Shown: positions 17,240 through 24,180 of the stretch, piece by piece
How the letters are laid out: each line of letters starts with the position of its first letter
How positions within the stretch are numbered: the stretch's first letter is position 1
From: Bacillota bacterium
GTDB taxonomy: Bacteria; Bacillota; Clostridia; Oscillospirales; Acutalibacteraceae
DNA length: 64,000 bases
Direction: 5' to 3'
Assembly: GCA_023458755.1 (NCBI GenBank)
Contig: JAEWYE010000020.1
Span: forward strand, 7,979-71,978
Notes under the pieces: generated by a model
Told to the model about the DNA's origin: nothing
Databases searched by the model: none
The model's input: the letters and a program-made list of their open reading frames with translations, nothing else
Position numbers and translations under genes: made by a program

Positions 17240-17259
17240 GTACCATAAATATGTGGTAC
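17240..17259. repeat. Palindrome upstream of the three-gene cluster
   Basis: GTACCATAAATATGTGGTAC has 6-bp arms (GTACCA / TGGTAC) around an AT-rich core. It lies 16-35 bp upstream of the 79-residue protein's start codon, and could be an operator or a leader hairpin for the minus-strand cluster. Confidence 0.45.
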
Positions 17260-17313
17260 GAGCGCGGGATATGATAAATCCTGATTTTTGTTTCGTAACC
17301 CGGAGGTGCGTTC

Positions 17314-17778
17314 ATGAGAATATTGGTAGTATCCGATACACATAAAGACGGTTACGCTTTGCGTAAGGCTATTTTGTCACAGACAACGGCAGAGGTTGTC
17401 ATTCATTTGGGTGACGGCGCAGATGAAGCGGCGGATATGAAGCTGAATTTCCCCGAAAAAATGTTTTTGCAGGTTCGGGGCAACTGCGACTGGGGCTCCA
17501 CTTTGCCGACATACGGGGATGCTACGCTGGAAGGCAAACACATTTTTTATACGCACGGGCATAACTACAACGCAAAATACGGGATGTATGAAATATGCTG
17601 CGCCGCGCGTGACCATAAGGCGGATATTCTGCTTTTTGGACATACGCATCAGGCAATAACCGATTATGAGGACGGACTTTATATCATGAATCCCGGCTCG
17701 CTTAATGGCAGTCAGGGAACTTATGGAATCTTGGATATTACCAAAGCCGGCATCGTAACCAATATCATTGCGATATAA
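17314..17778 (+). CDS. YfcE/MJ0936-family metallophosphodiesterase
   Basis: A 154-residue calcineurin-like phosphoesterase of the small single-domain class. All metal-binding motifs are present: SDTH (residues 7-10), HLGDG (~32-36), GNCDW (~60-64), THGHNY (~85-90) and FGHTHQ (~110-115). Relatives hydrolyse phosphodiesters with Mn2+ or Ni2+; the natural substrate is usually unknown. ATG 17314 follows GGAGGTG. It is divergent from the small-gene cluster and lies ~75 bp before the phosphohexomutase gene. Confidence 0.88.
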   Translation: MRILVVSDTHKDGYALRKAILSQTTAEVVIHLGDGADEAADMKLNFPEKMFLQVRGNCDWGSTLPTYGDATLEGKHIFYTHGHNYNAKYGMYEICCAARDHKADILLFGHTHQAITDYEDGLYIMNPGSLNGSQGTYGILDITKAGIVTNIIAI

Positions 17779-17851
17779 TTGACATAAAGCAGAACAAATG
17801 GTAATCTTAATGTACAAAAACCCATTGGAACGGAAAGGACAGGGAATTAGC

Positions 17852-19549
17852 ATGACAGAGTATGAGAGATGGCTGGCCGCAGAGCTGGACGATAAAGATC
17901 TCACAGAGGAATTAAAATCCATACAGGGAAAACCGGAGGAGATCAGCGACCGGTTTTACCGCAATCTGGAGTTTGGAACAGGCGGTCTGCGTGGAGTAAT
18001 CGGCGCGGGCACGAACCGGATGAATGTTTACACAGTGCGCAAAGCCACACAGGGCCTCGCGAATTATTTGAATAAGCACGGGAAAAATCCGTCGGTCGCC
18101 ATTGCGCACGACAGCCGCATTAAGAGCGATGTGTTTGCCCGTCAGGCCGCGGCAGTGCTTGCGGCAAACGGAATACAGGCATATCTTTATCCGCAGTTAA
18201 TGCCGACTCCGTCTCTTTCCTACGCGGTGCGTTACCTGCACTGCAATGCCGGTATCTGCATTACGGCAAGCCATAATCCGGCAAAGTATAACGGCTATAA
18301 AGCGTATGGAAGCGACGGCTGCCAGATTACTTCGGAAATGGCGGACGAAGTGTTAAATGAGATCAACAGTCTGGATGTTTTTGACGATGTTAAATATTTG
18401 GACTTTGACGCGGCAGTCAAAGAAGGCAAAATAAGCTATATTTCCGACGAAGTGGTAGACGCGTTTTTAGCGGATGTGAAATCCCAGAGTATATTAAAGG
18501 GCAAGGCGGGCGATGGCCTGAAAGTGGTTTATACGCCTTTGAACGGCAGCGGCAAAATGTGCGTTACCCGTATTTTGGACAGCATCGGAATTAAGGATGT
18601 AACCATCGTTCCGGAACAATCCGAACCGGACGGCAACTTCACAACCTGTCCGTTCCCGAATCCGGAAATCCGCGAAGCTCTGCAAAAGGGATTGGAACTC
18701 TGCGAAAAAGTAAAGCCGGATTTGCTCCTCGCAACCGATCCGGATTGTGACCGTGCGGGCATTGCTGTGAAGCAGGGCAGCGAATACATTCTGCTTACCG
18801 GAAACGAGGTTGGCGTGCTTCTGCTTGACTTTATTGCCAAAAACCGTATTGTACAGGGCAGCATGCCGAAAAATCCGATCGCGGTAACAACCATTGTCAG
18901 CACCGATATGGCGACCTCGGTGGCAAAAGAATACGGCGTAGAGCTGATTCATGTGCTTACCGGCTTTAAGTATATCGGCGATCAGATTGCGTTGCTGGAA
19001 GCAAAAGGAGAAAGCGACCGCTATATTTTTGGCTTTGAAGAGAGCTACGGATATTTGTCCGGCGGCTATGTACGCGACAAAGACGCGGTGGACGCAAGCA
19101 TGCTAATCTGTGAGATGGCTCTTTCCTATAAGCAGCAGGGCAAAACTTTGGTGGATGCCATTCATGCGTTGTACCAAAAGCATGGATATTTCCTCAATAC
19201 TCTCATGAACTTCGGCTTTGAAGGCGAAGACGGCATGAAGAAGATGAGCTCAATCATGGAAACGCTCCGTACACACGCGCCGGCAAAAATAGCGGAATTC
19301 GGTGTGGTTGGCTGGAGCGATTATGAGAAATCGAAGCGCTATGACGGCGACGCTGTAAGTGAAATTACTTTGCCGAAATCCAACGTGTTGGAATACCGTC
19401 TGGAAAATGGAAGCAAGCTGATTGTGCGTCCGTCCGGTACCGAACCAAAAATCAAAATCTATCTTTCCGCCAAGGGTGTGGATAAAGCGGATTCCGAAAG
19501 CATTGTGGAAAAGCTGAAAAAAGCCGTACCGGAGCTGCTTGGAATTTAA
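17852..19549 (+). CDS. Phosphoglucomutase/phosphomannomutase, alpha-D-phosphohexomutase family
   Basis: A 565-residue enzyme of the long PgcA/PGM2-like type. Motifs: FGTGGLRGVIGAGTNRMN near residue 47, the active-site serine loop GICITASHNPAKYNGYK (~136-152), the metal loop LLATDPDCDRAGIAVK, the sugar-binding loop FGFEESYGYLSG and the phosphate-binding loop RPSGTEPKIKIYL. It interconverts hexose 1- and 6-phosphates; glucose versus mannose preference cannot be read off. ATG 17852 is chosen because homology begins there. A terminator follows. Confidence 0.93.
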   Translation: MTEYERWLAAELDDKDLTEELKSIQGKPEEISDRFYRNLEFGTGGLRGVIGAGTNRMNVYTVRKATQGLANYLNKHGKNPSVAIAHDSRIKSDVFARQAAAVLAANGIQAYLYPQLMPTPSLSYAVRYLHCNAGICITASHNPAKYNGYKAYGSDGCQITSEMADEVLNEINSLDVFDDVKYLDFDAAVKEGKISYISDEVVDAFLADVKSQSILKGKAGDGLKVVYTPLNGSGKMCVTRILDSIGIKDVTIVPEQSEPDGNFTTCPFPNPEIREALQKGLELCEKVKPDLLLATDPDCDRAGIAVKQGSEYILLTGNEVGVLLLDFIAKNRIVQGSMPKNPIAVTTIVSTDMATSVAKEYGVELIHVLTGFKYIGDQIALLEAKGESDRYIFGFEESYGYLSGGYVRDKDAVDASMLICEMALSYKQQGKTLVDAIHALYQKHGYFLNTLMNFGFEGEDGMKKMSSIMETLRTHAPAKIAEFGVVGWSDYEKSKRYDGDAVSEITLPKSNVLEYRLENGSKLIVRPSGTEPKIKIYLSAKGVDKADSESIVEKLKKAVPELLGI

Positions 19550-19565
19550 TTTAACAATAAAAAGA

Positions 19566-19603
19566 AAACAGGGAATGAACGTTTTGCTCATTCCCTGTTG
19601 TTA
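19566..19603. terminator. Bidirectional terminator, mutase / DtxR gene
   Basis: A perfect 12-bp stem (19566-19577 with 19587-19598) between convergent genes, followed by TTGTTAT on the plus strand and by TTTTCTTTTTATT on the minus strand. Confidence 0.75.
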
Positions 19604-19621
19604 TATGAATTTGTTTATTAG

Positions 19622-19984
19622 TTATTTTTGATCCACAAATTTTTTAATTTGATCAAACGTTTCCTGACTGATCACATGCTCGATGCGGCAGGCATCCTGG
19701 GTGGCGAGTTCTTCGGAGATTCCCAGCGTTTTTTCAAAAAACTGTGCAATCAGCCGATGTCGTTCATAAATGGCGGAAGCCTTTGCGTAGCCAGCTTCGG
19801 TCAGAACAATGTTACCGTTTTGTTCAATGGTAATGTAGCCGCTGTCTTTCAAAATACCCATGGCTCGGCTAATGCTGGGTTTGGTGTAGTTTAATTCGTT
19901 TGCAACGTCAATAGAACGCACATAATTGCTTTTATTGTGCAGAATTAAAATCGTTTCCAAATAATTTTCGCCTGATTCCTGCAT
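19622..19984 (-). CDS. DtxR/MntR-family metal-dependent repressor
   Basis: A 120-residue regulator with an N-terminal winged HTH (VRSIDVANELNYTKPSISRA) and the dimerisation/metal domain (YERHRLIAQFFEKTLG; DACRIEHVIS, which supplies Cys, Glu and His ligands). It has no SH3-like third domain, as in MntR, but the Cys-x2-Glu-His set is closer to DtxR/IdeR. Whether it senses Mn or Fe is therefore open. ATG 19984 follows GGAGGTGT. No metal transporter is adjacent. An inverted repeat lies upstream. Confidence 0.88.
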   Translation of the reverse strand: MQESGENYLETILILHNKSNYVRSIDVANELNYTKPSISRAMGILKDSGYITIEQNGNIVLTEAGYAKASAIYERHRLIAQFFEKTLGISEELATQDACRIEHVISQETFDQIKKFVDQK

Positions 19985-20011
19985 GGTTACACCTCCAAAA
20001 AACAAGTATGC

Positions 20012-20045
20012 AATATACGGGATTCTCCGCTTGACCCTGTATATT
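20012..20045. repeat. Inverted repeat upstream of the DtxR-type gene
   Basis: AATATACGGG (20012-20021) and CCCTGTATATT (20035-20045) are complementary apart from one bulged base. It lies 28-61 bp upstream of the regulator's start and is a candidate autoregulatory operator. Confidence 0.4.
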
Positions 20046-20099
20046 TACCAATAATCATAACATAATCAGGAGAAAAAGACAAGCAGTAAAAATACCAAA

Positions 20100-20132
20100 A
20101 CAGAAAAAACGGTGCCGCATAATACGGCACCG
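20100..20132 (-). terminator. Terminator of the minus-strand membrane gene
   Basis: On the minus strand a perfect 8-bp stem CGGTGCCG / CGGCACCG (20125-20132 and 20110-20117) is followed by GTTTTTTCTGTTTT. Confidence 0.85.
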
Positions 20133-20141
20133 GAATTAGTA

Positions 20142-20522
20142 TCAGGAGCTTGAAATCATATCGGAAATACTTTGCCGGTTCGTCATGCGAGCACTGTTTG
20201 CAAGAGTGTTTACACAGAAAATGGAAAAATAGCTGACCAGTGCCGTAATTAAAACAGCAGCGGTAAAATAGACCAGAATGGTTCCCTGTGGGCGAAAGCT
20301 TTGCTTTATGGTAAATTTTCCTTGGTTCGTAAAAATAAACAAGGCGATATCACATACTGCAAGGAAAATACAAGTACAAAGAACAAAGATTGCCGGAATG
20401 CTCAAACTTCCGTTTTTTTCAAAAAAAATTGCCGCGTTGCTGAACGTTACAAACAGGCAGGAGAAAATTAACAAAAGAAAAATCAGGATACTGGATCCTA
20501 TATAAATGCCCCGTTTTTTCAT
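20142..20522 (-). CDS. Small membrane protein of unknown function
   Basis: A 126-residue protein with three predicted TM segments (about residues 7-30 GIYIGSSILIFLLLIFSCLF; 42-64 SIPAIFVLCTCIFLAVCDIA; 84-108 GTILVYFTAAVLITALVSYF) and a short polar tail. No family assigned. ATG 20522 is chosen over an ATG ten codons earlier because AGAGGTG lies just upstream of it. It is monocistronic, ending in a strong terminator. Confidence 0.72.
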   Translation of the reverse strand: MKKRGIYIGSSILIFLLLIFSCLFVTFSNAAIFFEKNGSLSIPAIFVLCTCIFLAVCDIALFIFTNQGKFTIKQSFRPQGTILVYFTAAVLITALVSYFSIFCVNTLANSARMTNRQSISDMISSS

Positions 20523-20729
20523 AGTAACACCTCTATCTTTTCTCATACCCATAGCTGCGGATGCTTTCTCATTTCGAATACCTACAGTTTAACAATGTTG
20601 TACGTAGTTGTGTTGATAAACAGGTGAAAATTACGTGAAAACGTGAAGGAAATCATACCGCATATAAAAAGAGTAATGAGAAAAAGAAGAAGGCATTGTC
20701 AGTTCATTCGAAAATATTTGTAAAAATGC

Positions 20730-20758
20730 TTGACACAATCACGGGAATATGCTATTAT
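20730..20758 (+). promoter_or_regulatory. Promoter of the candidate noncoding RNA
   Basis: TTGACA (20730-20735), a 17-bp spacer and TATTAT (20753-20758). No plus-strand gene follows within the next 570 bp; only a short unit ending in a terminator does. Confidence 0.75.
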
Positions 20759-20764
20759 CATAAT

Positions 20765-20869
20765 AGTTATACAGCACAGAACAATCGTGGTTCGCGCGAT
20801 ATATTGGAATTAGCGCCTAGGGTCTGTATATTCAAGAGGTTGAAGATGAATGTCTTTAACCTCTTTTTT
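20765..20869 (+). ncRNA. Candidate orphan noncoding RNA (~105 nt)
   Basis: This unit is bounded by a strong promoter and a strong terminator, with no credible coding sequence inside. TATACAG (20768-20774) pairs with CTGTATA (20824-20830) to close an ~50-nt internal region that can form a second hairpin (CAAT-CGTG / CGCG-ATTG near 20782-20806) and leaves a conserved-looking unpaired stretch, GGAATTAGCGCCTAGGGT. The shape, a closed aptamer-like domain followed by a terminator, recalls a riboswitch platform, but the next gene is on the opposite strand, so a trans-acting RNA is more likely. I could not match it to a known riboswitch class. Confidence 0.5.
20834..20869 (+). terminator. Terminator of the candidate RNA
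   Basis: A 13-bp stem AAGAGGTTGAAGA / TCTTTAACCTCTT (20834-20846 and 20853-20865, one G-T pair) with a 6-nt loop, running into TTTTTT. Confidence 0.88.
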
Positions 20870-20883
20870 GTGTCTTTAAAACT

Positions 20884-21144
20884 TTATTTTCCCGCCTGTT
20901 TCAGTAAAATTCGGGTTTGACCCTCGTTCAGTGAAATCAGCTTGCTTGCGATACGAGGATGCTTTAACTGTGTGCGCACCATGTTTTTCAGGACCTGCCC
21001 GTGGCTGTAACCGTGAATGACAACAATTTCTTTTGTGTTTTTGTCTGCACGGGTCAGTAAGAATTCCAACTGACGTTTCGCTTCGTCTGCGGTCATTCCG
21101 TGAATATCTGCCTCAATGGTGGAACCGGTTTTGTTGGTTAGCAT
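20884..21144 (-). CDS. Smr-domain protein
   Basis: An 86-residue protein that is almost only an Smr domain, the small MutS-related nuclease/RNA-binding module: ADIHGMTADEAKRQLEFLL, then IVVIHGYSHGQVLKNMVRTQ. The two landmark motifs DIHG and HGYSHG are present. Stand-alone Smr proteins are linked to endonuclease activity on DNA or RNA and to ribosome rescue in some families; the role here is not evident. ATG 21144 has AGAGGA upstream. It converges on the candidate RNA gene. Confidence 0.85.
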   Translation of the reverse strand: MLTNKTGSTIEADIHGMTADEAKRQLEFLLTRADKNTKEIVVIHGYSHGQVLKNMVRTQLKHPRIASKLISLNEGQTRILLKQAGK

Positions 21145-21330
21145 GTTTGTGTCCTCTTTTTATCTGCAAAAGTCTTTTGAAATATTATACTACGAAAGAT
21201 ATCCAATTTGTAATGAAAATTCAAAAAGTTTATGCTATACTTATAAAAATGAATGATATGTACTGGCATGAACTCGGACAAAAGACTGAGTCTGTGCGTT
21301 TTTGCAAAGAATACTTGGGAGGATTCGCAG

Positions 21331-22506
21331 ATGACGGTTGTGGATATACGAAACCTGATAACCGACAGCAACGTTGAATTAATCGAAATCAGCGATACTA
21401 CAATTTATTATGCCGAAGAGAAAAATGAAGAAGGACATAACAGCCTTTTTCTTTTGGAATATAATCGCGTGACACGCACCGAACGGATTGTTGCCAACTA
21501 CTTTTTGAGCAATCCGACTTTTGTTCAACACTTTTTTTCATTTCCAAATGAAATTATCGTTGTAATGGAAAATTCGGAAAGCCTTGCCTGGATTTTGCGG
21601 GTAGACAAAAAAACGGGAGCCGAAAAAAATTTGGCGCAGGTTCATTTTATCGGCAGTTTTGCGGACTGTACGGCGTTGGATGAAAGCCATATCATCCTGT
21701 ATACGGCGGAAAACGAAGAGCACCGAAAATTGTTTAAGGAATATAAAAAGCTGACAGGATTTGACCGTGTTGCGTACCTTTACGATTTGGACGATGAAGA
21801 ATACTACTATGTGAAAGATGCGCGCATCTGTAATTTGACCAGCCAGAACCTGATTACCTTTGATGTGAACGGGCAGCGGCAGCTTTTGGTCTTGCAGCCG
21901 TACGGAAACGAAAAAGAAAAGGAAAAATGCTACCAGAATACCCGCTGGCTGGGTGACTCGATTAATGATAATGTTTGGCTTTGCCCATTGATTGATTTTA
22001 TTGTCGCGATTAAAACTGCGGAAAAGGAATTGCCGCTGCAAATCCTGCTGAGTGCGGGGACAAGCGGGTTGGTTCGCTATGCCGGAATGGATGAGTATAA
22101 CCTATATTTCCGTGTAAAGCATTTCCCGACCAACGACCAGCGTATTTGCGCGGTAAGCAAGGCAACCGTGCGGAAAGCAGTGGTTGCCGAACTGAATTTG
22201 GCGGAAGGCGAACAGGCGGCAAGCTTTTGTATAGATACACAGGCTGCGAAGGTATACCGGGTAACGGAGCACGAGGACAGCTATGAAATTACCGGAGAAC
22301 TGAACACGGCTATACACACGCAGTACAGCAAGGAACTGGGTGATTTCGTTGCGTGTATCGAAGACCGGTTCATTCTTGCGCGTTATGTCATCAGCGATGA
22401 AACGGATTCCTTTGAATTCGTTTCCATTTTTGACAGCAAGACCGAAGAACAAAAAAGCTATGAGTGCCGCTGCGCGGTACAAGAGAATACGGTGGTTTTA
22501 TACTGA
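21331..22506 (+). CDS. Protein of unknown function, possible beta-propeller
   Basis: A 391-residue soluble protein with no signal peptide or TM. It shows repeated short beta-rich segments ending in polar turns (ELIEISDTTIYYAEEKN; ESHIILYTAENEEHR; NQRICAVSKATVRKAVVAEL; DRFILARYVISDETDS), compatible with a degenerate propeller, but I cannot define blades. It is rich in Glu and Tyr. ATG 21331 follows GGGAGGA; a longer in-frame extension upstream has no ribosome-binding site. The coiled-coil gene follows 73 nt later and may be co-transcribed. Confidence 0.7.
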   Translation: MTVVDIRNLITDSNVELIEISDTTIYYAEEKNEEGHNSLFLLEYNRVTRTERIVANYFLSNPTFVQHFFSFPNEIIVVMENSESLAWILRVDKKTGAEKNLAQVHFIGSFADCTALDESHIILYTAENEEHRKLFKEYKKLTGFDRVAYLYDLDDEEYYYVKDARICNLTSQNLITFDVNGQRQLLVLQPYGNEKEKEKCYQNTRWLGDSINDNVWLCPLIDFIVAIKTAEKELPLQILLSAGTSGLVRYAGMDEYNLYFRVKHFPTNDQRICAVSKATVRKAVVAELNLAEGEQAASFCIDTQAAKVYRVTEHEDSYEITGELNTAIHTQYSKELGDFVACIEDRFILARYVISDETDSFEFVSIFDSKTEEQKSYECRCAVQENTVVLY

Positions 22507-22579
22507 AAATGAATAAAAATGCAGGTTGATTTTTCTTAAAGGATGCAGTATAGTTTAATTCAGCGGGGAGATGGAGCAG

Positions 22580-22972
22580 ATGGAGAATCAAGAACTGTTA
22601 GAGGCTATTGGCGGCATGCTGCAGCCGATAAACACCAGATTGGATCAAATTGATTCCAGACTGGATAATATTGATGTCCGATTGGAGAAAATAGATACCC
22701 GATTGGATCGGTTGGATTCCCGCGTGGACAAAATGGAGCGGGATGTATCCGAAGTAAAACAGCGCACGACACGGCTGGAAGTAACGCTGGAAAACGATAC
22801 AAACCGGAACATTCATCTGCTGGCGGAGGGCCATGCAACGGTTGTGGAAAAGCTCTCGAAACTGGATACGGTTGCAGAGACGGCGGAAGACACCAAAGCA
22901 AAAGTAGATGTTTTGTATTCCGTTGTAAAAAAACATAATACCGATATCAATGAACTGAAATTGGCGAAATAG
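22580..22972 (+). CDS. Heptad-repeat coiled-coil protein
   Basis: A 130-residue protein whose residues ~16-75 are perfect seven-residue repeats of the pattern I-D-x-R-L-D-x (INTRLDQ, IDSRLDN, IDVRLEK, IDTRLDR, LDSRVDK). A less regular helix ends the protein. This predicts a long parallel coiled coil with Arg/Asp salt bridges. Similar short proteins are common in Clostridia without known function. The start at 22580 leaves 9 nt after GGGGAG; an ATG at 22571 abuts it. A terminator follows directly. Confidence 0.75.
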   Translation: MENQELLEAIGGMLQPINTRLDQIDSRLDNIDVRLEKIDTRLDRLDSRVDKMERDVSEVKQRTTRLEVTLENDTNRNIHLLAEGHATVVEKLSKLDTVAETAEDTKAKVDVLYSVVKKHNTDINELKLAK

Positions 22973-22982
22973 TTTTTACATA

Positions 22983-23019
22983 AAAAGCACTTGCGCGGCA
23001 GCGCAGGTGCTTTTTGCAT
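22983..23019. terminator. Bidirectional terminator, coiled-coil gene / dusB
   Basis: A 14-bp stem with one G-T pair (22983-22996 with 23001-23014, loop GGCA), A-rich before and T-rich after, between convergent genes. Confidence 0.85.
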
Positions 23020-23026
23020 AAGAGGA

Positions 23027-24001
23027 CTAATTCTCCTGATTTATCTGATAGATATCTTTAATCAGCTCGTTCAGCTCCTGCAGGCTGTTTAAATACCCGG
23101 CACGCCGCCGGAATTCGGCGGCGCCTTTTAAGCCGTGCAGATACCACCCTGCATGCTTGCGTGCTTCGCACATGCCATGTGCCTCTCCTTTATATGCACA
23201 GATGAGGTTTACATGACGGAGCATCACCAGCATTCGCTCCGAAAGGGAGGGCGGCGGCAGGATACGGCAGCTGTCGGTCAGGTAGGCGTTTATCTGTTTG
23301 AAAATCCAAGGGTTCCCCATGGCACCGCGCCCGACCATAACCAAGTCACAGCCGGTCTGCTCCAGCATTTTTGCGGCGGATTGCGCGTCGACCACATCAC
23401 CGTTGCCGATTACGGGTATCTGTACCGCTTGCTTGACCGCGCGGACGATGCCCCAGTCGGCGGGGGGCATGTACATCTGGTCACGTGTGCGGCCGTGAAC
23501 GGTAATAGCATCCGCTCCGGCACTTTCACAGATTTTTGCTACTTCCACCGCGTTCACGCTTGCTTTGTCCCAACCCTTGCGGATTTTCACGGTGACCGGA
23601 ACGGGTACGGCGGCTTTTACCGCCTCTACAATTCTGCCGCAGAGTTCAGGATTCTTCATCAGCGCGGAACCGGAACCGTTGTTGGCGATTTTAGGAGCGG
23701 GGCAGCCCATATTGATGTCAATCGCGTCTGGCGCATAGGCCATGGATTTTTTCGCCGCCTGTGCCATGGTTTCCGGTTCATCACCGAAAATTTGAATGGC
23801 TGCCGGATGCTCACAGGGGGAAAGCTCCATCAGCTCTCTTGTCTTTTTATCGCTGAATTGCAGCGCTTTCGAGCTTACCATCTCCGTAACCACATAAGCC
23901 GCTCCGAACGAAACGCAGGTTTCACGGAATGCCCGATCCGCCACTCCCGCCATCGGTGCAAGAACCGCCCGACCATTTATTTCAAGATTACCGATTTTCA
24001 A
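23027..24001 (-). CDS. dusB: tRNA-dihydrouridine synthase DusB
   Basis: A 324-residue FMN enzyme that reduces uridines in the tRNA D-loop with NAD(P)H. Motifs: VLAPMAGVADRAFRETC, the RNA-binding/FMN region INMGCPAPKIANNGSGSAL with the catalytic cysteine, VTVKIRKGWD, ITVHGRTRDQMY and IGNGDVVD followed by VMVGRGAMGNPWIF. The length fits the family. The start codon is TTG at 24001, with GGAAGGA upstream. The gene is divergent from polA; here dusB stands alone, not next to fis or lysS. Confidence 0.93.
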   Translation of the reverse strand: MKIGNLEINGRAVLAPMAGVADRAFRETCVSFGAAYVVTEMVSSKALQFSDKKTRELMELSPCEHPAAIQIFGDEPETMAQAAKKSMAYAPDAIDINMGCPAPKIANNGSGSALMKNPELCGRIVEAVKAAVPVPVTVKIRKGWDKASVNAVEVAKICESAGADAITVHGRTRDQMYMPPADWGIVRAVKQAVQIPVIGNGDVVDAQSAAKMLEQTGCDLVMVGRGAMGNPWIFKQINAYLTDSCRILPPPSLSERMLVMLRHVNLICAYKGEAHGMCEARKHAGWYLHGLKGAAEFRRRAGYLNSLQELNELIKDIYQINQEN

Positions 24002-24082
24002 TAGTAAAATCCTTCCAATTAAAGAATTGTTGAACGCAAATGGACGGCTTCATTATAACACTTAATTTTTTCCTTGGAAAGT

Positions 24083-24090
24083 GATATAAT
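24083..24090 (+). promoter_or_regulatory. Extended -10 promoter of polA
   Basis: TGATATAAT (TG at 24082-24083, TATAAT at 24085-24090) with only a poor -35 (TTAATT), about 90 bp upstream of polA. Confidence 0.5.
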
Positions 24091-24180
24091 ACAAGAATAC
24101 ATGTACTTTATGAGAAACACGCAGGAAAGAAATTTCCGGTCTGTTTGGGTTGGACGGAATTAAAAAATAGGAGAACATCT

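Noticed and set aside
20696..20920. A 74-codon plus-strand ORF over the candidate RNA
   Set aside because: It starts upstream of the promoter, runs through the -35, -10 and terminator, has no ribosome-binding site and ends inside the convergent smr gene; composition is not protein-like.
23135..24004. A 289-codon ORF on the plus strand
   Set aside because: It is the antisense shadow of dusB, which has complete family motifs.
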